The notes: generated from the sequence alone by a model not told the origin. 64,000 nucleotides of DNA from Euryodendron excelsum (GCA_033060915.1 CM065381.1:8549001-8613000), one strand, 5' to 3'. Counted from the stretch's first letter, positions 23,409-35,628 are shown. Numbers and translations: made by a program.

Positions 23409-26400
23409 CTACATGAGCTTAAGCATTTTCAGACGCCCTTCGTGTTCTGGATCCAGTTTTGGAGGGACGTAACAGCCATGTAGATCCTCTACTATGTACT
23501 CCTGCAACATTTTGAAAGAACAAGAAACATAATGGTATGGGAGTAGTAAGATGTGCGTCAATGCAGAAGAGAAACAGCTACTTGACCAAGAATGGTTCAA
23601 CTGAACACCCACAAATGACGAAAGAGGACTACATTAGCATACAAGTTCGATAACAGAATATGACACTTCATGGCTTAGGAAATTCACTTTGATTTACCAT
23701 TACTGTGAAAAGAGTCAATAGCCTGGTAACAATATATATACTCAACGTGTTGTTTGCAATTCACTAGCTTAAATGGACGATGACATTAAGGAAAAGTATT
23801 TTTAACAAGAAATAAAACTTTCTTTGACAAAGTTGTTTGACAAATCCATACCTTTGTGAGTTCCCTCTTGGTAAGGATGTGATAGTGTCTCTGCCAGATC
23901 CTTTGGATGGCCATAGTGGTAGCAAGGAAACCGTAAGCAATGCCAAGAATAGCAAAAACAACTACAAAGACAATAACCAGAGCGAAGCAGGCTTCCAACG
24001 ATGCAGGAAAACAGTCCAAAATGCCCCATCCATAACAGCAATTCTGGCAGCCAGCCATGCGCGGGTCATTACCATTAAGGGAGGAGCAGTGTAATATGAG
24101 TCCAAAGAAGCCAATCAGCACAAAGAAGGCCAGCACTCCTGGTCAGGTTAATTGACATGGTCAAACCATAGAATACATCTTGACAAATAGGTCATACAAA
24201 CCGGTCTTCAATTATATACTAATGAGAAAACAGAGTAAAATAAGATCCTTCTACTAATCCCTTCTCCATTTTATTGAACTAACCTAAACGAAGAAAAAAT
24301 AACAAAATATCATAGGTAACAAAGTACCAAGACTAGAACAACAAGCTTTACATCTTTTAAATTTTTTGACATATGTATTTACTCCCACACTAGAGGACTT
24401 AAATCCATGCTAAATAAAAAATGACTAACACCATACTTGACACCTAAGAAGTACAGACATGCACATAAGACACAGACATGACACGATGGGAACATGGCAA
24501 AAATACAAATTATATATATTCTTATATGACATATATATGAATATTTTATACAAAGGTAATCAAAAAATTATAAGAACAGTAGTAAAAATTAAAAATCATG
24601 TATTCCATAACTTAAACATTAAATTAGATATAAATTCATATTGTTTTTATTTTACAATTAAATTCGAAGTTTATTTCTTCAAATTCGCTAATTGTCTCAC
24701 TTGTATATAATTGATGAACAAGTGTCTAGCTCAAGTATACAAAACGTGTACGGTTCTAAAAAATAAAAATAAAACTACTAACACGTTTGGACGCGTTGGC
24801 AGAGAGTCCGACATGCTCATGCCACCTTCTTAGAAGTGTCCATACTTCTTAGCTACACATATACCGGTATAATATTAGGGAGAAACAGCAAACCTCTGTG
24901 TTCTCACCAGCTCTTATTCAAGTGTCCAGCCAATATCTACAAAAATTTTGACAAGGTATCCAAGGTTTTGAAAATAATTTCAAAGAAAAAATGTCACTGC
25001 AAAGTTGGTAGTTGGGACATTCTTGTGGCATGCTGTCCCTAAATTTCCACCCCAAAAACTCTTATGCCATTGAGATGTTCTCTCCTCACCTGTTCAAATT
25101 CAATGACTTGTGCTTTCTAATTTTCCTTTTACATCTGTGAAACACTCTTGTGATTAATGGCAGACAAGGTGTATATAAATCATGAAGAAACTCTTCCCAC
25201 TTAGATACTGAGCCTAGAAAAAAGCTATCAGTCTGAACCAAAAAAATTAACTCCAAAACAGATTTCCAGAGAAGAAATCCCATCTCTGGTTGAAAATGAT
25301 CAGTTGGAGTAGCCAGCTAAAGTGTTAATGGAACCCTAATATATAAAGCACATGTTACAGTTTCTTACTGTTCCCAGTTAAAGCCTAACAAGAGTTCAAC
25401 ACCTGAAACAAATGCATAACTTATAAGACCAGTCCTATGTAATTCTTAAAATCAGAGCATGACAACCTGTGCTGATATTGTTATACATAAGTAATAAAAT
25501 ATTGCTCCCACATAAAGGGAATCAATAGCAAGAACCTGAAGAACCACATAATGGCCACTTAGGAGGCCAACTACATGCTACAAGGTCCACTCCATGTAGT
25601 CTGTGGAGATCAGCCCTTTAATAACTGGTTTACATTGGACAATGATTTGTGGTATACAATGTACCGAACAAATATTATGCCATTGAAGACTAACCAAATA
25701 AATAATTTGCAACTATTTGTCAATTTGTCAGAGACTAATGCTTGAACCACTAGACTAGTGCAATAATTATACAAAGGTTTACCTATGCAGTAGTAGAATG
25801 GCATGGGATGCTTTGACAGAATACGGTCCCAACTATCATTGAATGAATTCCTGAAGGTTCCATCTTTGTCCATAAGGTATGCAAACCCACCCATTGCAGC
25901 AACAATCTGCAAAACAGAGATACCCTTTTAGATAAAGTGCGATAGGGATAGAACATGATGCTGATATACAGAGAGACCTAAAGTGCATGTCATAAATGCA
26001 GGGGATGCTATGGCCCAGTCCTTGAAAATTGATAGAAGCATCAATTGGTAAATATACAAAACTATAAACCATCAAAAGCCTATTACTTCAAACATCAAAT
26101 CCATATGCACATAACAAGTGACAAGGATACTTAGTCAGGACATTGAACTGTCGGTATATCTTAACCTAAGAAGCACGGACACGGACACGAGTGTCACACA
26201 CGATACGTGTCGGACACGCCGACACGGCAATTTTCAAAAAATGTTGGACACGACACTGCAGGGACACGGCAAAAGACTATATTTTTATATTCCTTATATG
26301 TTATACATATAAATATTATATAAAAAAAAGTGAAAAATATAGAAGATTACACAAATTAAAAATAAAAAAAGAACACATTTCACTACTTAATCGGCAACAA

Positions 26401-29400
26401 ATTCATAATTAGTCAATTATATTTCATAAAAAATATAAAGTAAACAAACACATTAACACACATTAACAACAAAGAAGTTGTTCTATCAATACACAATACT
26501 ATAAAGTTATAAACTACCAAAAATATTAAAACGTCATTACACTTAATCAACTATCCATCATCTTAGCATACTTGTTTTTCTTCTTCTTCTTGTTTTTTTT
26601 TCTTCTTCTTCGAACCAACAATTAGTTTCAAAATTTATAGTCGAGGCCCCGCGTATCCCTAAAGTGTCCAAAACGAGACACGCGTGTCCAAGCCGTGTCC
26701 ATGGAGTGTCCAATGTAAAAATAAATAAACAAATAATTGGACACGTAGAATGAAGTGTCCGACACGTGTCTGATGAGTGTCCCACGTGTGTCGGTGTCCA
26801 ACAAGTGTCCGACACGGGTACGGCTCTTCCAACGGAGTGTCCGTGCTTCTTAGATCTTAACTAATAACTTGGAAACAAAGTGCACATAAGCTTGTAGATT
26901 TAGAAGTCAAACAACCTGTAGATGAAGAATAGTATCAGGAAAAAAATGCAGTCTGTATACCCAACCCCAGGGACACCTGAAAGCACCCCTCCCTTTCTAA
27001 AGAATGCCAAAAAAGCAGAAAGTTAGAAACTATTAAATTACTTATATATGATGGATACTAGTAAGCACCACCAAATTACAGTTTTATGCAAGAAGAAGAG
27101 TCAATGCTTTCAGGTTCCATTTCCACTAATATCAGGAGAAGGGTGAACCTGCAATCATTGCCTACAAACAGGTACATGATTGCCCACATGCTCACGCACT
27201 TGCTCCTTCCAATCCCCAACTTAACAAAAAGTTATTATCAGCACAGCCTACTCTTCAATTCTCTTCAAATCCCATCATTCAAAAATCTCAAAATACATGG
27301 GTCTGTGCCAAGATTAGATGGTAAAGATGAAGGCTCAAGTCCTTTTTCTCAATCTTGAAGAACAGAATCATTTAAAGCAACAGTTCTGTCATAAACAAAA
27401 GGTTGTTTGTTGTTTCTTTTTCTTTCATAATAATTACAACAATGGGATTCTTTAATTTCATTTCCATGGTCTCGACAAGTCACTTGTATGTTTTTGCTAT
27501 TATTTAACTTAACTCAAAAGTAAAAGACCAACAGACATAAACCAAATTTATCTTCAAACAAGAAGGGATACCAAGCTTGGCTATCTACAAAAGTTGTTCA
27601 GTATACGATTGAACAAGTTAAAATTGTTCAGTCCTATGTCCAAGCAATCATGAACCACACCAAGTTATTAGCTATACAAAATTGCCGCAATTGATAAAGC
27701 TATAAAAATCTTAAAAATAATCTCATCTTGAGAAAATGGAAATCAGAATCAGCTGCTCAACTCTACCCAACCAAACCTTTTCCCAACTACTTGGGATCGT
27801 TTACATGAATCCTATCTTGTCATTCCACTTGATTAAATGCCATAATTATAGTTAAACTGCAAGCTAACATATCTTTATTTATTACCCAAAACAAGTATGA
27901 TTGTAAATGTAATGCTCATTGCTCCCTTCTAGATTAAAAAAGAAAGTAAGAATGTAATGGCTCCCTTCTTTATTTCACAAACAAATTCACAACCCTTTGA
28001 TCCCAAGCATATTTCAACAAACTGGGATTCCAAATTTTGAAATAGAAATAGGCTATCAGAAACCTAAATCCCCATATGCTACCAAAGGGAATTCACCCTT
28101 CCCCTAGACCAAAGCAGGAACTATGAAACAGTTTTTCCATATAGCCATCCTTGAAAGGTGGCTCAAAGAAGATGAATTAATTTTAAAAGAAGTCAATTCT
28201 TCCACCGCCAATAAAAATAAAGAAGAGACCCTATATTAAAGCCCTAATATAATAAGATTCCAGGACAGCCTATTCATATTAGAACCATTGATTTAGAAAA
28301 TTATTCGCAGGCTGACAAAGTGAAGAATACATCAGCCAAAAGAATCTGCACTAGAAGCCATAACCAGAATCTACTATCTATATATAAAACTTATGTAGGC
28401 CATTTTTCTCCGGTACATCTTCCAACCCTTCCATTCTTTATTTCCTTAATTCCATGTAAATCCAACTGCCCCACATGCCCAATAAGGTTTCCTATCCTTT
28501 TTCTTTCTTTTCCTTCCTATTCTGTATGTGTCCCAACTGATTGTGCTCACAAAGTGCAATCATAACACTCTAACGCATGCTTTGTTATCCTTAGTTTAGG
28601 ATTATAAATACCATTTTAGCTATATTTTAGTACTAATTAACTTTAGCCTTATTTCTACAGGAAATGGAACTTAAAGCACTGCTGGAAGCAATGGGTGACT
28701 GAGCCCATCGTCCAAACGCCGTTCAAACATCTAGTGCAGTAGTGAGATTCAAAGAGCATGTAGTCGTATCTGAACCCATCATTCGAACGCCGTTCGGACG
28801 ATGGGTCAAGATACAGAGAGATGATTGTAGACCTGTAATGAGCGTCCGAACGTCATTCGGACGTTGAAGCCTGGCCGTTCAAACATCTCGCAAAGCTGTG
28901 TTATCTGGACTCGCCGTTTTGGAGCAGCGTACTGGAGTCGACAAGACACGACACCGGTGCGGGTACGAGATCTGCATCGGATGCGGCTCTATGCCTCTCG
29001 GACGCGGCTGTCTTGGTCGAGCATCCTCTCGAAGTCCATAATAACCCATGGCCGCCGGGATATTCCAAATGAGCGATGTCGTCATTGGCTTCCTTGGACC
29101 TGTGAAACAATCACAGATCTGAAGTTTTGTTTCGACGGGGAAGTGGGGTTGAAGCGTAGATCTAGAGTCCTAGAGTTTTGTTTCGATGGGGAAGGAAGCG
29201 CAGATCTGGAGTTTTTTTCAACGATGAAGTGGGGTTGAAGATGATGGGTAATGTTTGTGTGCTACTGTGCTGTCACGTTTCTGTATTTTTCTGCCACTTC
29301 CTCCTCTGTTTGAGATAGGCTTTAGGCATGGCTGTTTTCCAACCATTAGATTGCACATGGTTGGTCACGCTTTTCTCAGCCGTTGATTTGCTAGTGCAAG

Positions 29401-32400
29401 TGATCGACAATGACATTGTTGCGGAATACTTTTTGCCTTGTCTGCCATCACTGCTTGTACTTTTTTTTTTCTTATTTGTTTTTTTGTAGATGTGAACTTT
29501 TATTATACATAGCCAATGTACGTATAATATTATTCGCATATGAATATATATATAATGGATACATATGATGTTATGACACATGTATCATATATGAATATGA
29601 TGTTTTCAAGGCTCTGTTTGGTAATATTCATCCTAGTGTCTTACGTTAATATAACAATGTGATATATAGTTTGCTGTGAAGGATGGAACTTATTAAAATT
29701 ATTAATTTTTTTAAATGCAAAAAATTATTATAATAATAAAAAAATCTGAAATAAGCCACATAAACAAAATAAAATAACTTGTAAAAGTAAAAAATAAAAA
29801 TTATAATATGAATTAGATGATTTACCTCTCTATTCTGGTTTATAATAATTTCTAATTTGAGTTGTTTTAAACTTTTAAGCTTTATGGCTTTTACTTATCT
29901 TTTTTACCATTATTTTATTTTTTAATTTTGCCATTTGGTTTTATCTTGGAACAGGTTGATGGACGAAAGACTATATGCTTAAGTTCAAGTCTCTATTGTT
30001 ATTTGGAGGTGTTAAACTTACTCTTTAGTGCCAAAACATGTGGTAGGACCTCAATTTTGGTCCCGACATATGTGTCGTGGGCTCTCTCCCAGATGCTCAA
30101 ATAAAAAGCAATACTTGTAAATGGATGTGTAGAGTAGCCTATTTGTATATGTATTTTTAGTATCCAAAATAAAAACACGGCAAAGTATTTAATGCAATAC
30201 AAATAACTAACAGGATATTCATTGGATTGCTTTTCAATTATCATACAAGAAGAAAATATTTATTTTCAATTAGCAACGAAAAACAAAAATAAAAATAAAA
30301 ATTCTCTTCAACAAAGTTCAGAGGGCCTTACTGTACGTATAAATGTGGTAGTTAACATTTAGCATTCTCTTTTTATAATAATATGTACTTGAAGAAAAAA
30401 ATTGATTAATTGTTTTACTTCCAAAAAAAAGGCTACATGACATAAAAGAAAAATGGTTAATTTTCATTTTAAGATAATTATGTTGATAATAGGTGAATGG
30501 ATATTAACAAATAATGCAAGCCTTTCATTTTAAATTCTATGAAAATAAATGAGAGCTTTTCATTTAAAAAAATACTAATTACAATATCTTTAAATAATAA
30601 AAAAAGTCATTGTTACATCCTTTTGATGAAATTTTTTGTAGAAATTTTTTAAAATAATAGCAATTTCCATAATTATGAAAAATTTTAAAATAAATTTTTT
30701 CCCAAACTTGAGTATGAATATGTGCTTAGAGAAATTAAAAACTATATATGAAACTTATAATTGTTCATTGTTAAATAGTTTTATGCGCCGTGTCCTCGTA
30801 CCCGTGTCTAATTTTTGGACACTTTTTGGCCGAGTCCCTGTATCCTATAAGTCGAGAGAGAGGCGAATCCGACCTCTAGATACGTACCCGAGTCCAACAC
30901 CCGTACCCGAGTCCGGGTAACGTAGTCGCAAAGGAATTCCAAAGGAGAAGATCTCACCGTTCGGACGACCAAAATTGAACTAAAATCATCGTTCGAACGA
31001 CGACCCCAGACCTGCTTCAAAATTTGTTATTTCCTATTAGGTTCAGGATTCTAGCTTGAGTACATATATTTGTTCTTATCCCCAAGAGAAGGGGTTCGAC
31101 TTTGAGAGTATTTTTGAGAGTTTTTCATAGGGTTTAGTCTAGATTAACATAGATTCAATTATTCTTTGCAATCATTGTAACTAGAATTCAATAAAAATCA
31201 ATCTCAATTCAAGTCTCTTGCTTCGTTCAATCCAACTTCAAGTTCTTGTTCGTTTTTCATATTAGCCTTAGATTTTCAATATTGTGTCTATCACTTCAAG
31301 TTTTTCCATATATAGAGATGAGTACCTAATACCTTCATCTCGGGATCAAGAGTGAAGATCAACTGACGATCTTGGACGAACGAAGGAGGTACGTTCTTGA
31401 TTTCAAAGTTAAATTTTCTGGTTATCTTTTCTTCTTCTTCTTTGTTCTAGAAACTTTCGAAAACCTAGACGTTTGATTATGTTCGGTAACGTTTATGCGT
31501 GAATCTATATTCAATATATATGTTGTGCGAATCGATGGTACTCGTCCTTGATTCTAATAACCTGATTAATTCTAGAAGTTGAAGCCTTGAAGAACTCTTG
31601 TTTTTATAGTTAAATTTTCCGAATCTAAGATTTGCGACGTAATCAAAGGATTTGAGTTATTAAATTATCTCCTTCGAAATTTCAAGAGACGCAATTGGTT
31701 GGATCAATTGATCTCGGGACTTTTTTTTATTATTTCAAAACCCAAATCATTTTAAGCTAGGCATTTTTGTTCTCGAATTAGTTTAGATAAACAAACCTTT
31801 CCAAAACAATCAAATTCTTTTTTCTTTTGAGAAGCAAGCCATTAGGGTTTTGTGAGCGATTGCGAGGATTATCTTAGTTCTTATGGTTCTGTGTCACCTG
31901 CTTCCCTGTGGATCGATCTCGGACTTCCGAGTGTATACTGCTCCACAACCGCACACTGGCGGATATCAATCGCATTATATTGGAGTGATCACCAACTATC
32001 CTAAATGATTGAAAAGATTTGTTTCTATACTCATTTCTCTCACTCCCACCACGCAATTAGCCACCACCCTAAATGATAATCAAGAAGAGGTGGATATACA
32101 CATGCACATATATATATACAATATCACACACAAGTCGCTTCTACATTGAGGTTGCTGAGACCGTTGATATTGAAGGTCAGGACTCACGACCCAAGTGCCA
32201 ATACTATGTATACAACAATGAGCTCATTATAACAGACGATAAGGTGGTCAATAAGGTTGAATTTGAAGTCACCAGGGATGGAGAAGTTGCTAGTAGTATC
32301 AATCTGGACCAGAAGTTGAGTGACATCACTGACATGGCAACCCAGTATTGATATGGCCAGGTTGATCATGGTTGACGGGGCGAAGTTCTGAACAGTAGAA

Positions 32401-35369
32401 ATCACACAGCTGTGAGGTATGCTGCTGAAAACTTTGCTCATTGTTTTGTACGCAACCCTAAGAAACATGGACACTTCTAAGAATGTGTCGTGTCCGTGTC
32501 GGACACTCCCCCGACATGTGTCGGACATGCGTCTAAACGTGTGCTATTATTTTATAATTTTATTAGAATCGTATACGCTTTGGACATTTCGGGGACATGT
32601 TTGTCCATCACTACATCTGTATCTGTCACTTGCTCATATAAAACATGTTGTAAGTTTAAAAAAAATTACTTGGAATCCAATTGTAAAAAAAAAAAAACAA
32701 TGTAATTCTATACATAATTTGACGTTTAAACTGCAGAATACATGATTTTTAATTTTAATTGTATTATTTTGCATTCTTTTATTATCTTTGAGTAAAATAT
32801 TTATATATATGACATATAAAAAAATACATAAAATATACAATTTCGCCATGTCCCCGCTGTGTTGTGTCCATTTTTTTAAAATCGCCATGTTCGTGCAATG
32901 TTGTGTCCGTGTCCATGCTTCTTAGACGCAGCTTGAACTAAGTGTAGTATTTATCTAGTGATAATCAAACACAAGTATTAGCCTAAATGTGTATACAAAA
33001 CATTCAAATGGAAAGGAAGTTACAGCTGACTGCTAATTGTCACAGTACACCCCAGTTGAGGAGTGCATTCTTCTTCTTCCTTCCCCTTTCTCTTTTTCTT
33101 CTAAAGTTTTTCATGGGTCACGGTTAACATAATATATTGTAGATGGAGTTTAACTTACTAGACATTGTTTATGTTACTTTCAGATTCGAGCAAGATGGTG
33201 CAATATACAAAGTGCATTAAAAAGTGAAATAGCGAATAATAGGAATTGATTTGAATTATTCCTATATTGCGGTGCGGGGTGGGGCGGGGCAGGGAGGGGA
33301 GCAAATTTGGATTATAGATCCACCACCTTCTCATTCCTCAATAATGTTATGCCATATAAACATAAGAGTGGTAATATATATTAACCTACTAATTGGAGCC
33401 AGACACATGTATAACTAAGTGCATCAAAATTTATAAGAGTTTTATTTGAGCTCTTTTTTTTGGGTGAAAGCAGTTTGTTTATCAAATCGAAGAAGCTGGC
33501 ATGCGTATTAAGCTGATTGGAGATATGGATGACTGGTCACATGCATATTAAAGATCTCCCCTATGTGAAGCTGGCATGGTAATTAAATGCTCCATACCAA
33601 TAAATCTACTTTTCCTTCTTATAATTTCTACTTGGAGGTGCTTTTGCATTTATTTTTTGATTTATTGTTTTTCATCTTTACACTAATTGGCTGATTCAGT
33701 TAAGAGTCATATTAAGTATAAAAAATATTAGGATTACTATTTGCCAAATATACTCTACATATGTTGTTGGTGTAAATATTGCCATTGTCTTATTAATCTT
33801 TAAATTGATCTATTCCCACACACTATCTTTTCTTTCTTAAGCTCCTGCAAATGATTAGTGCGTGCTTGCATGACACCAGTATGATAAAAGTTGATAACTA
33901 CACATTAATCAAATGAAAATTTTGCAGATTAATGATAAGATGCCATTTCTGTTAGCTTTTGCATTGAAAGGAGATGAGAAGAAAGTTCTACTCACAGTTT
34001 GTACGGCCAAAAATACAAGGAAAACATCCCTGGCCACAAAGAGTCTGAATTTTATTTTACGCCAGGAGTTGTCTTCAAACTCCACAACTCGAAGATGAAA
34101 CTGAGCTTTGCAAGTTGTGCAATGTGAAAAAGCAAATCCTTCCTATCATTCAAAAAGAAAGAACCAGAAAGATAAATGACCACATATTTTGATTTGAGGT
34201 TTAAGCAATCATATTCAAATGGGCCATTAAAAGCAGCAACATTAATACTTGCCTTAACTGATCGCCAATGGTCAAGGCATGAACGATGCACAAACTGCTG
34301 AGTGCCTTTGCACATGCATGGAGATATCAATTCATCATCTATGATTAACAACAAATTTAAACAAAAACAATAGAAAAGAAAAGCATTAGCACAAGGGAAT
34401 TGGATAGGATGCACAAGCAACAGCAGCAAGAAAAAAAATTGAACTGCATGCATGTACGCACACTGTAAAGGGAGCATAACATTCTTGAAAATTGAACTTC
34501 ATGTAATTCACATATTACAGGTCAAAAACATATATCTGTCCTTGTAAATCAATATCTTGAAAGCATAAACAAATGTAGATTTTAACAAAGAAAAGAAAAC
34601 AAAATTTGAATAACCATTTGTCAAAGACAGGGTTAATATTATAAAATGGTTAAATCAATATCAGAACCCAGCATAGCCAACCAGCATGTTTTTTTAACTT
34701 CCAAATGATTACCTAGTCTTCCGAGATGCCCAAGAGGCTGACAAACCTGTAAATGAGGTCATAATAGGCCTCCAGAATCCCCCAGCCCTCCTTTGTATTT
34801 ATATATTTTTTCTTTTTTAGAATGCTTTCACAAATTCCTTAACAAAAACCATCAGATACTTAAGTTTCTACATGTAATTAATTTCTGTACAGCTGAAAAG
34901 GAGAAAAGCGCAAAACAATACTTGAATTTGTTCAATATGTATTACTAATAATCAATAACTAGTATTATAATAATAATTATTATTATTATTTTAATATCAA
35001 CAAGACATGAGAACACAAATATATACATATTACATTTGTTCAATACGTATATATATACAACAGGCCATCATAATTTTTATGATTATGATACATATATTCA
35101 CCTCTTGAATTTGATCAAAATGATCACAACCCGCCAAAAGAAAGCAATCAGATTGAATTAAATAACAATGCCTAACCTTCTTCGCCGTCACATTCAAGGC
35201 AAATGCGGCAACAGGCAACAGAACCAGCTTCAATATCCTCATTCTTTATCTCACCCGAACTCGCCGAAGATAACGACGACGATGAATCCACATGTTGATT
35301 TTCAAGCAGAGGATCGGAGTCACTGGTGATTCGCGCACCCGATGGCTCCAGCTGTAACTCGCCTTTCAT
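23409..35369 (-). CDS. RING-CH (MARCH-like) membrane E3 ubiquitin ligase, 6 coding exons
   Basis: Probable membrane-anchored E3 ubiquitin ligase with a RING-variant domain that recruits an E2; its substrates are unknown. Coding exons, minus strand: 35369-35177, 34338-34253, 34142-33996, 25906-25783, 24138-23852, 23501-23409. They sum to 930 nt (309 aa) in one open frame. The C4HC3 RING-CH ligands are C54, C57, C72, C74, H82, C85, C101 and C104, assembled from exons 1-3 (CCRIC, CMCKGTQQFVHRSCLDHW, HCTTC). Three hydrophobic segments follow, at about 132-154, 185-201 and 233-255, separated by a Cys-rich loop (CQNCCYGWGILDC). The tail KREL..EYIVEDLHGCYVPP looks typical of the plant RING/FYVE/PHD family, so the gene seems intact. 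The start is the first ATG after a likely 5' UTR splice. Intron 3 is 8.1 kb and full of transposons. Intron 2 has a GC donor. I recognise the family but not a specific gene symbol. Confidence 0.9.
24444..24852 (+). mobile_element. Non-autonomous TIR transposon (copy A of the CTAAGAAG family)
   Basis: The left end CTAAGAAGTACAGACAT and right end ATACTTCTTAG are inverted. The interior resembles the copy at 32458-32925 in reverse orientation (CATGGCAAAAATACAAATTA and the ATATATGAATATTTTATAC segment). The flanks CTTGACAC and CTACACAT match at only 5 of 8 positions, so the target duplication is decayed or the true end is slightly different. It lies in intron 4 of the RING-CH gene and has no transposase. 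Confidence 0.65.
26166..26853 (+). mobile_element. Non-autonomous TIR transposon with perfect 8-bp duplication (copy B)
   Basis: The ends are CTAAGAAGCACGGACAC and its exact inverse GTGTCCGTGCTTCTTAG. ATCTTAAC lies directly on both sides (26158-26165 and 26854-26861), an exact 8-bp target duplication. Both subterminal regions are packed with variants of GTGTCCGACACG, and the middle is AT-rich with no transposase. An 8-bp duplication, short TIRs and subterminal motif repeats fit the hAT superfamily, but the terminal bases are not the usual CAGGG/TAGGG, so the superfamily is left open. It lies in intron 3 of the RING-CH gene. Confidence 0.85.
28896..30925. mobile_element. 2.03-kb TIR transposon with perfect 8-bp duplication (copy D, related ends)
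   Basis: The ends CTGTGTTATCTGGACTCG and CGAGTCCGGGTAACGTAG are inverted, agreeing at 14 of 18 positions. TCGCAAAG lies directly on both sides (28888-28895 and 30926-30933), an exact 8-bp target duplication. The right subterminal part has CGTACCCGTGTC-like repeats. The outermost bases (CTA.G....C.CGGAC on the right) resemble the CTAAGAAGCACGGAC family nearby, so they may be related. Open frames inside show no transposase domain that I recognise. It interrupts an older LTR remnant in intron 3 of the RING-CH gene. Confidence 0.75.
29113..29242. repeat. Three 44-bp tandem repeats inside the 2.03-kb transposon
   Basis: Units start at about 29113, 29157 and 29201, each beginning with a form of CAGATCTGGAGTTTTGTTTC and continuing to GGGGAAGTGGGGTTGAAG. 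They explain the repeated FCFDGE-type peptides in the overlapping ORF, which is therefore not taken as a gene. Confidence 0.75.
32073..32400 (+). pseudogene. Coding-like fragment of unknown origin in the RING-CH intron
   Basis: From about 32140 the frame reads with balanced, protein-like composition (PKCQYYVYNNELIITDD, then VNKVEFEVTRDGEVAS, then QKLSDITDMATQ). It stops at 32349-32351, and a near-continuation follows in other frames up to the transposon at 32458. The first 20 or so codons (MIIKKRWIYTCTYIYTI) look like random AT-rich DNA. This suggests a captured or retroduplicated piece of a gene, on the strand opposite the host gene. I do not recognise the parent protein and assign no function. 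Confidence 0.35.
32458..32925 (-). mobile_element. Non-autonomous TIR transposon (copy C of the CTAAGAAG family)
   Basis: The ends are CTAAGAAACATGGACAC and GTGTCCATGCTTCTTAG. Flanks ACGCAACC and ACGCAGCT agree at 6 of 8 positions, fitting a mutated 8-bp duplication. The interior is the reverse complement of copy A. Subterminal GTGTCCGTGTCGGACAC repeats are visible at the left. No transposase. Confidence 0.75.
34143..34252 (-). other. RING-CH gene intron 2 with GC-AG splice sites
   Basis: On the minus strand exon 2 ends ...TCAGTTAAG and the intron begins GCAAGT, ending GATAG. The join makes WRSVK-EGFAFSHCTTC, inside the RING-CH domain between the HxxC pair and the last CxxC pair. Reading on from the GC site instead adds ASINVAAFNG and soon leaves the family sequence, so the GC donor is the better reading. 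Confidence 0.8.
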
Positions 35370-35385
35370 CGAAGGAGTTATTTCC

Positions 35386-35628
35386 CTACAGAACCTCCAA
35401 AATCGCAGAACAATCTCTCAACCCCAAATCAATGAATAGACAATGATCGAATGAAAACCCTACAATAATAAATAATAAAAAAAAAACAAGATGATCGTGC
35501 GTTGAAAATAAGTTAATCAAGTATTCAAATTTATCCAAATTGAAACTTTCAAGTGGTTACACAATGCGAAGGAAACATATATGTACATATATCGATACAT
35601 ATGTATATATGTCTATATATATCGATAC
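35386..35628 (-). other. Probable 5' UTR intron of the RING-CH gene
   Basis: On the minus strand CTCCAAG|GTATCGAT (donor at 35628) and GGTTCTGTAG|GGAAATAAC (acceptor at 35386) would join an upstream non-coding exon (about 35700-35629) to the leader 16 nt before the ATG. The intron is AT-rich with ATCGATACATATG-like repeats. It is inferred from splice-site appearance only. Confidence 0.5.

Larger units (their letters stand above)
28560..32055 (+). mobile_element. LTR-retrotransposon remnant, interrupted by a DNA transposon
   Basis: Segments 28560-28895 and 30934-31330 look like one LTR split by the insertion at 28896-30925. It contains a TATAAATA-like box (about 28603), several CGTTCGGACG/CGTTCGAACG motifs, and a 3' part with ATTCAATAAAAATCAATCTC typical of plant LTR ends. 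At about 31903-31960 the TTCCCTGTGGATCGATCTCGG segment resembles leader sequence next to the LTR in plant Ty3/gypsy elements. No gag or pol domain remains, and the exact ends were not found. This is family resemblance by memory only. Confidence 0.45.

Noticed and set aside
27770..27830. TACTTGGGATCGTTTACATG segment as a SINE fragment
   Set aside because: It resembles a widespread plant repeat, but no internal promoter boxes, tail or target duplication can be seen around it.
28864..29238. 124-codon open frame with repeated FCFDGE peptides
   Set aside because: It crosses the transposon end and its 44-bp tandem repeats; the repeats explain the peptide pattern.
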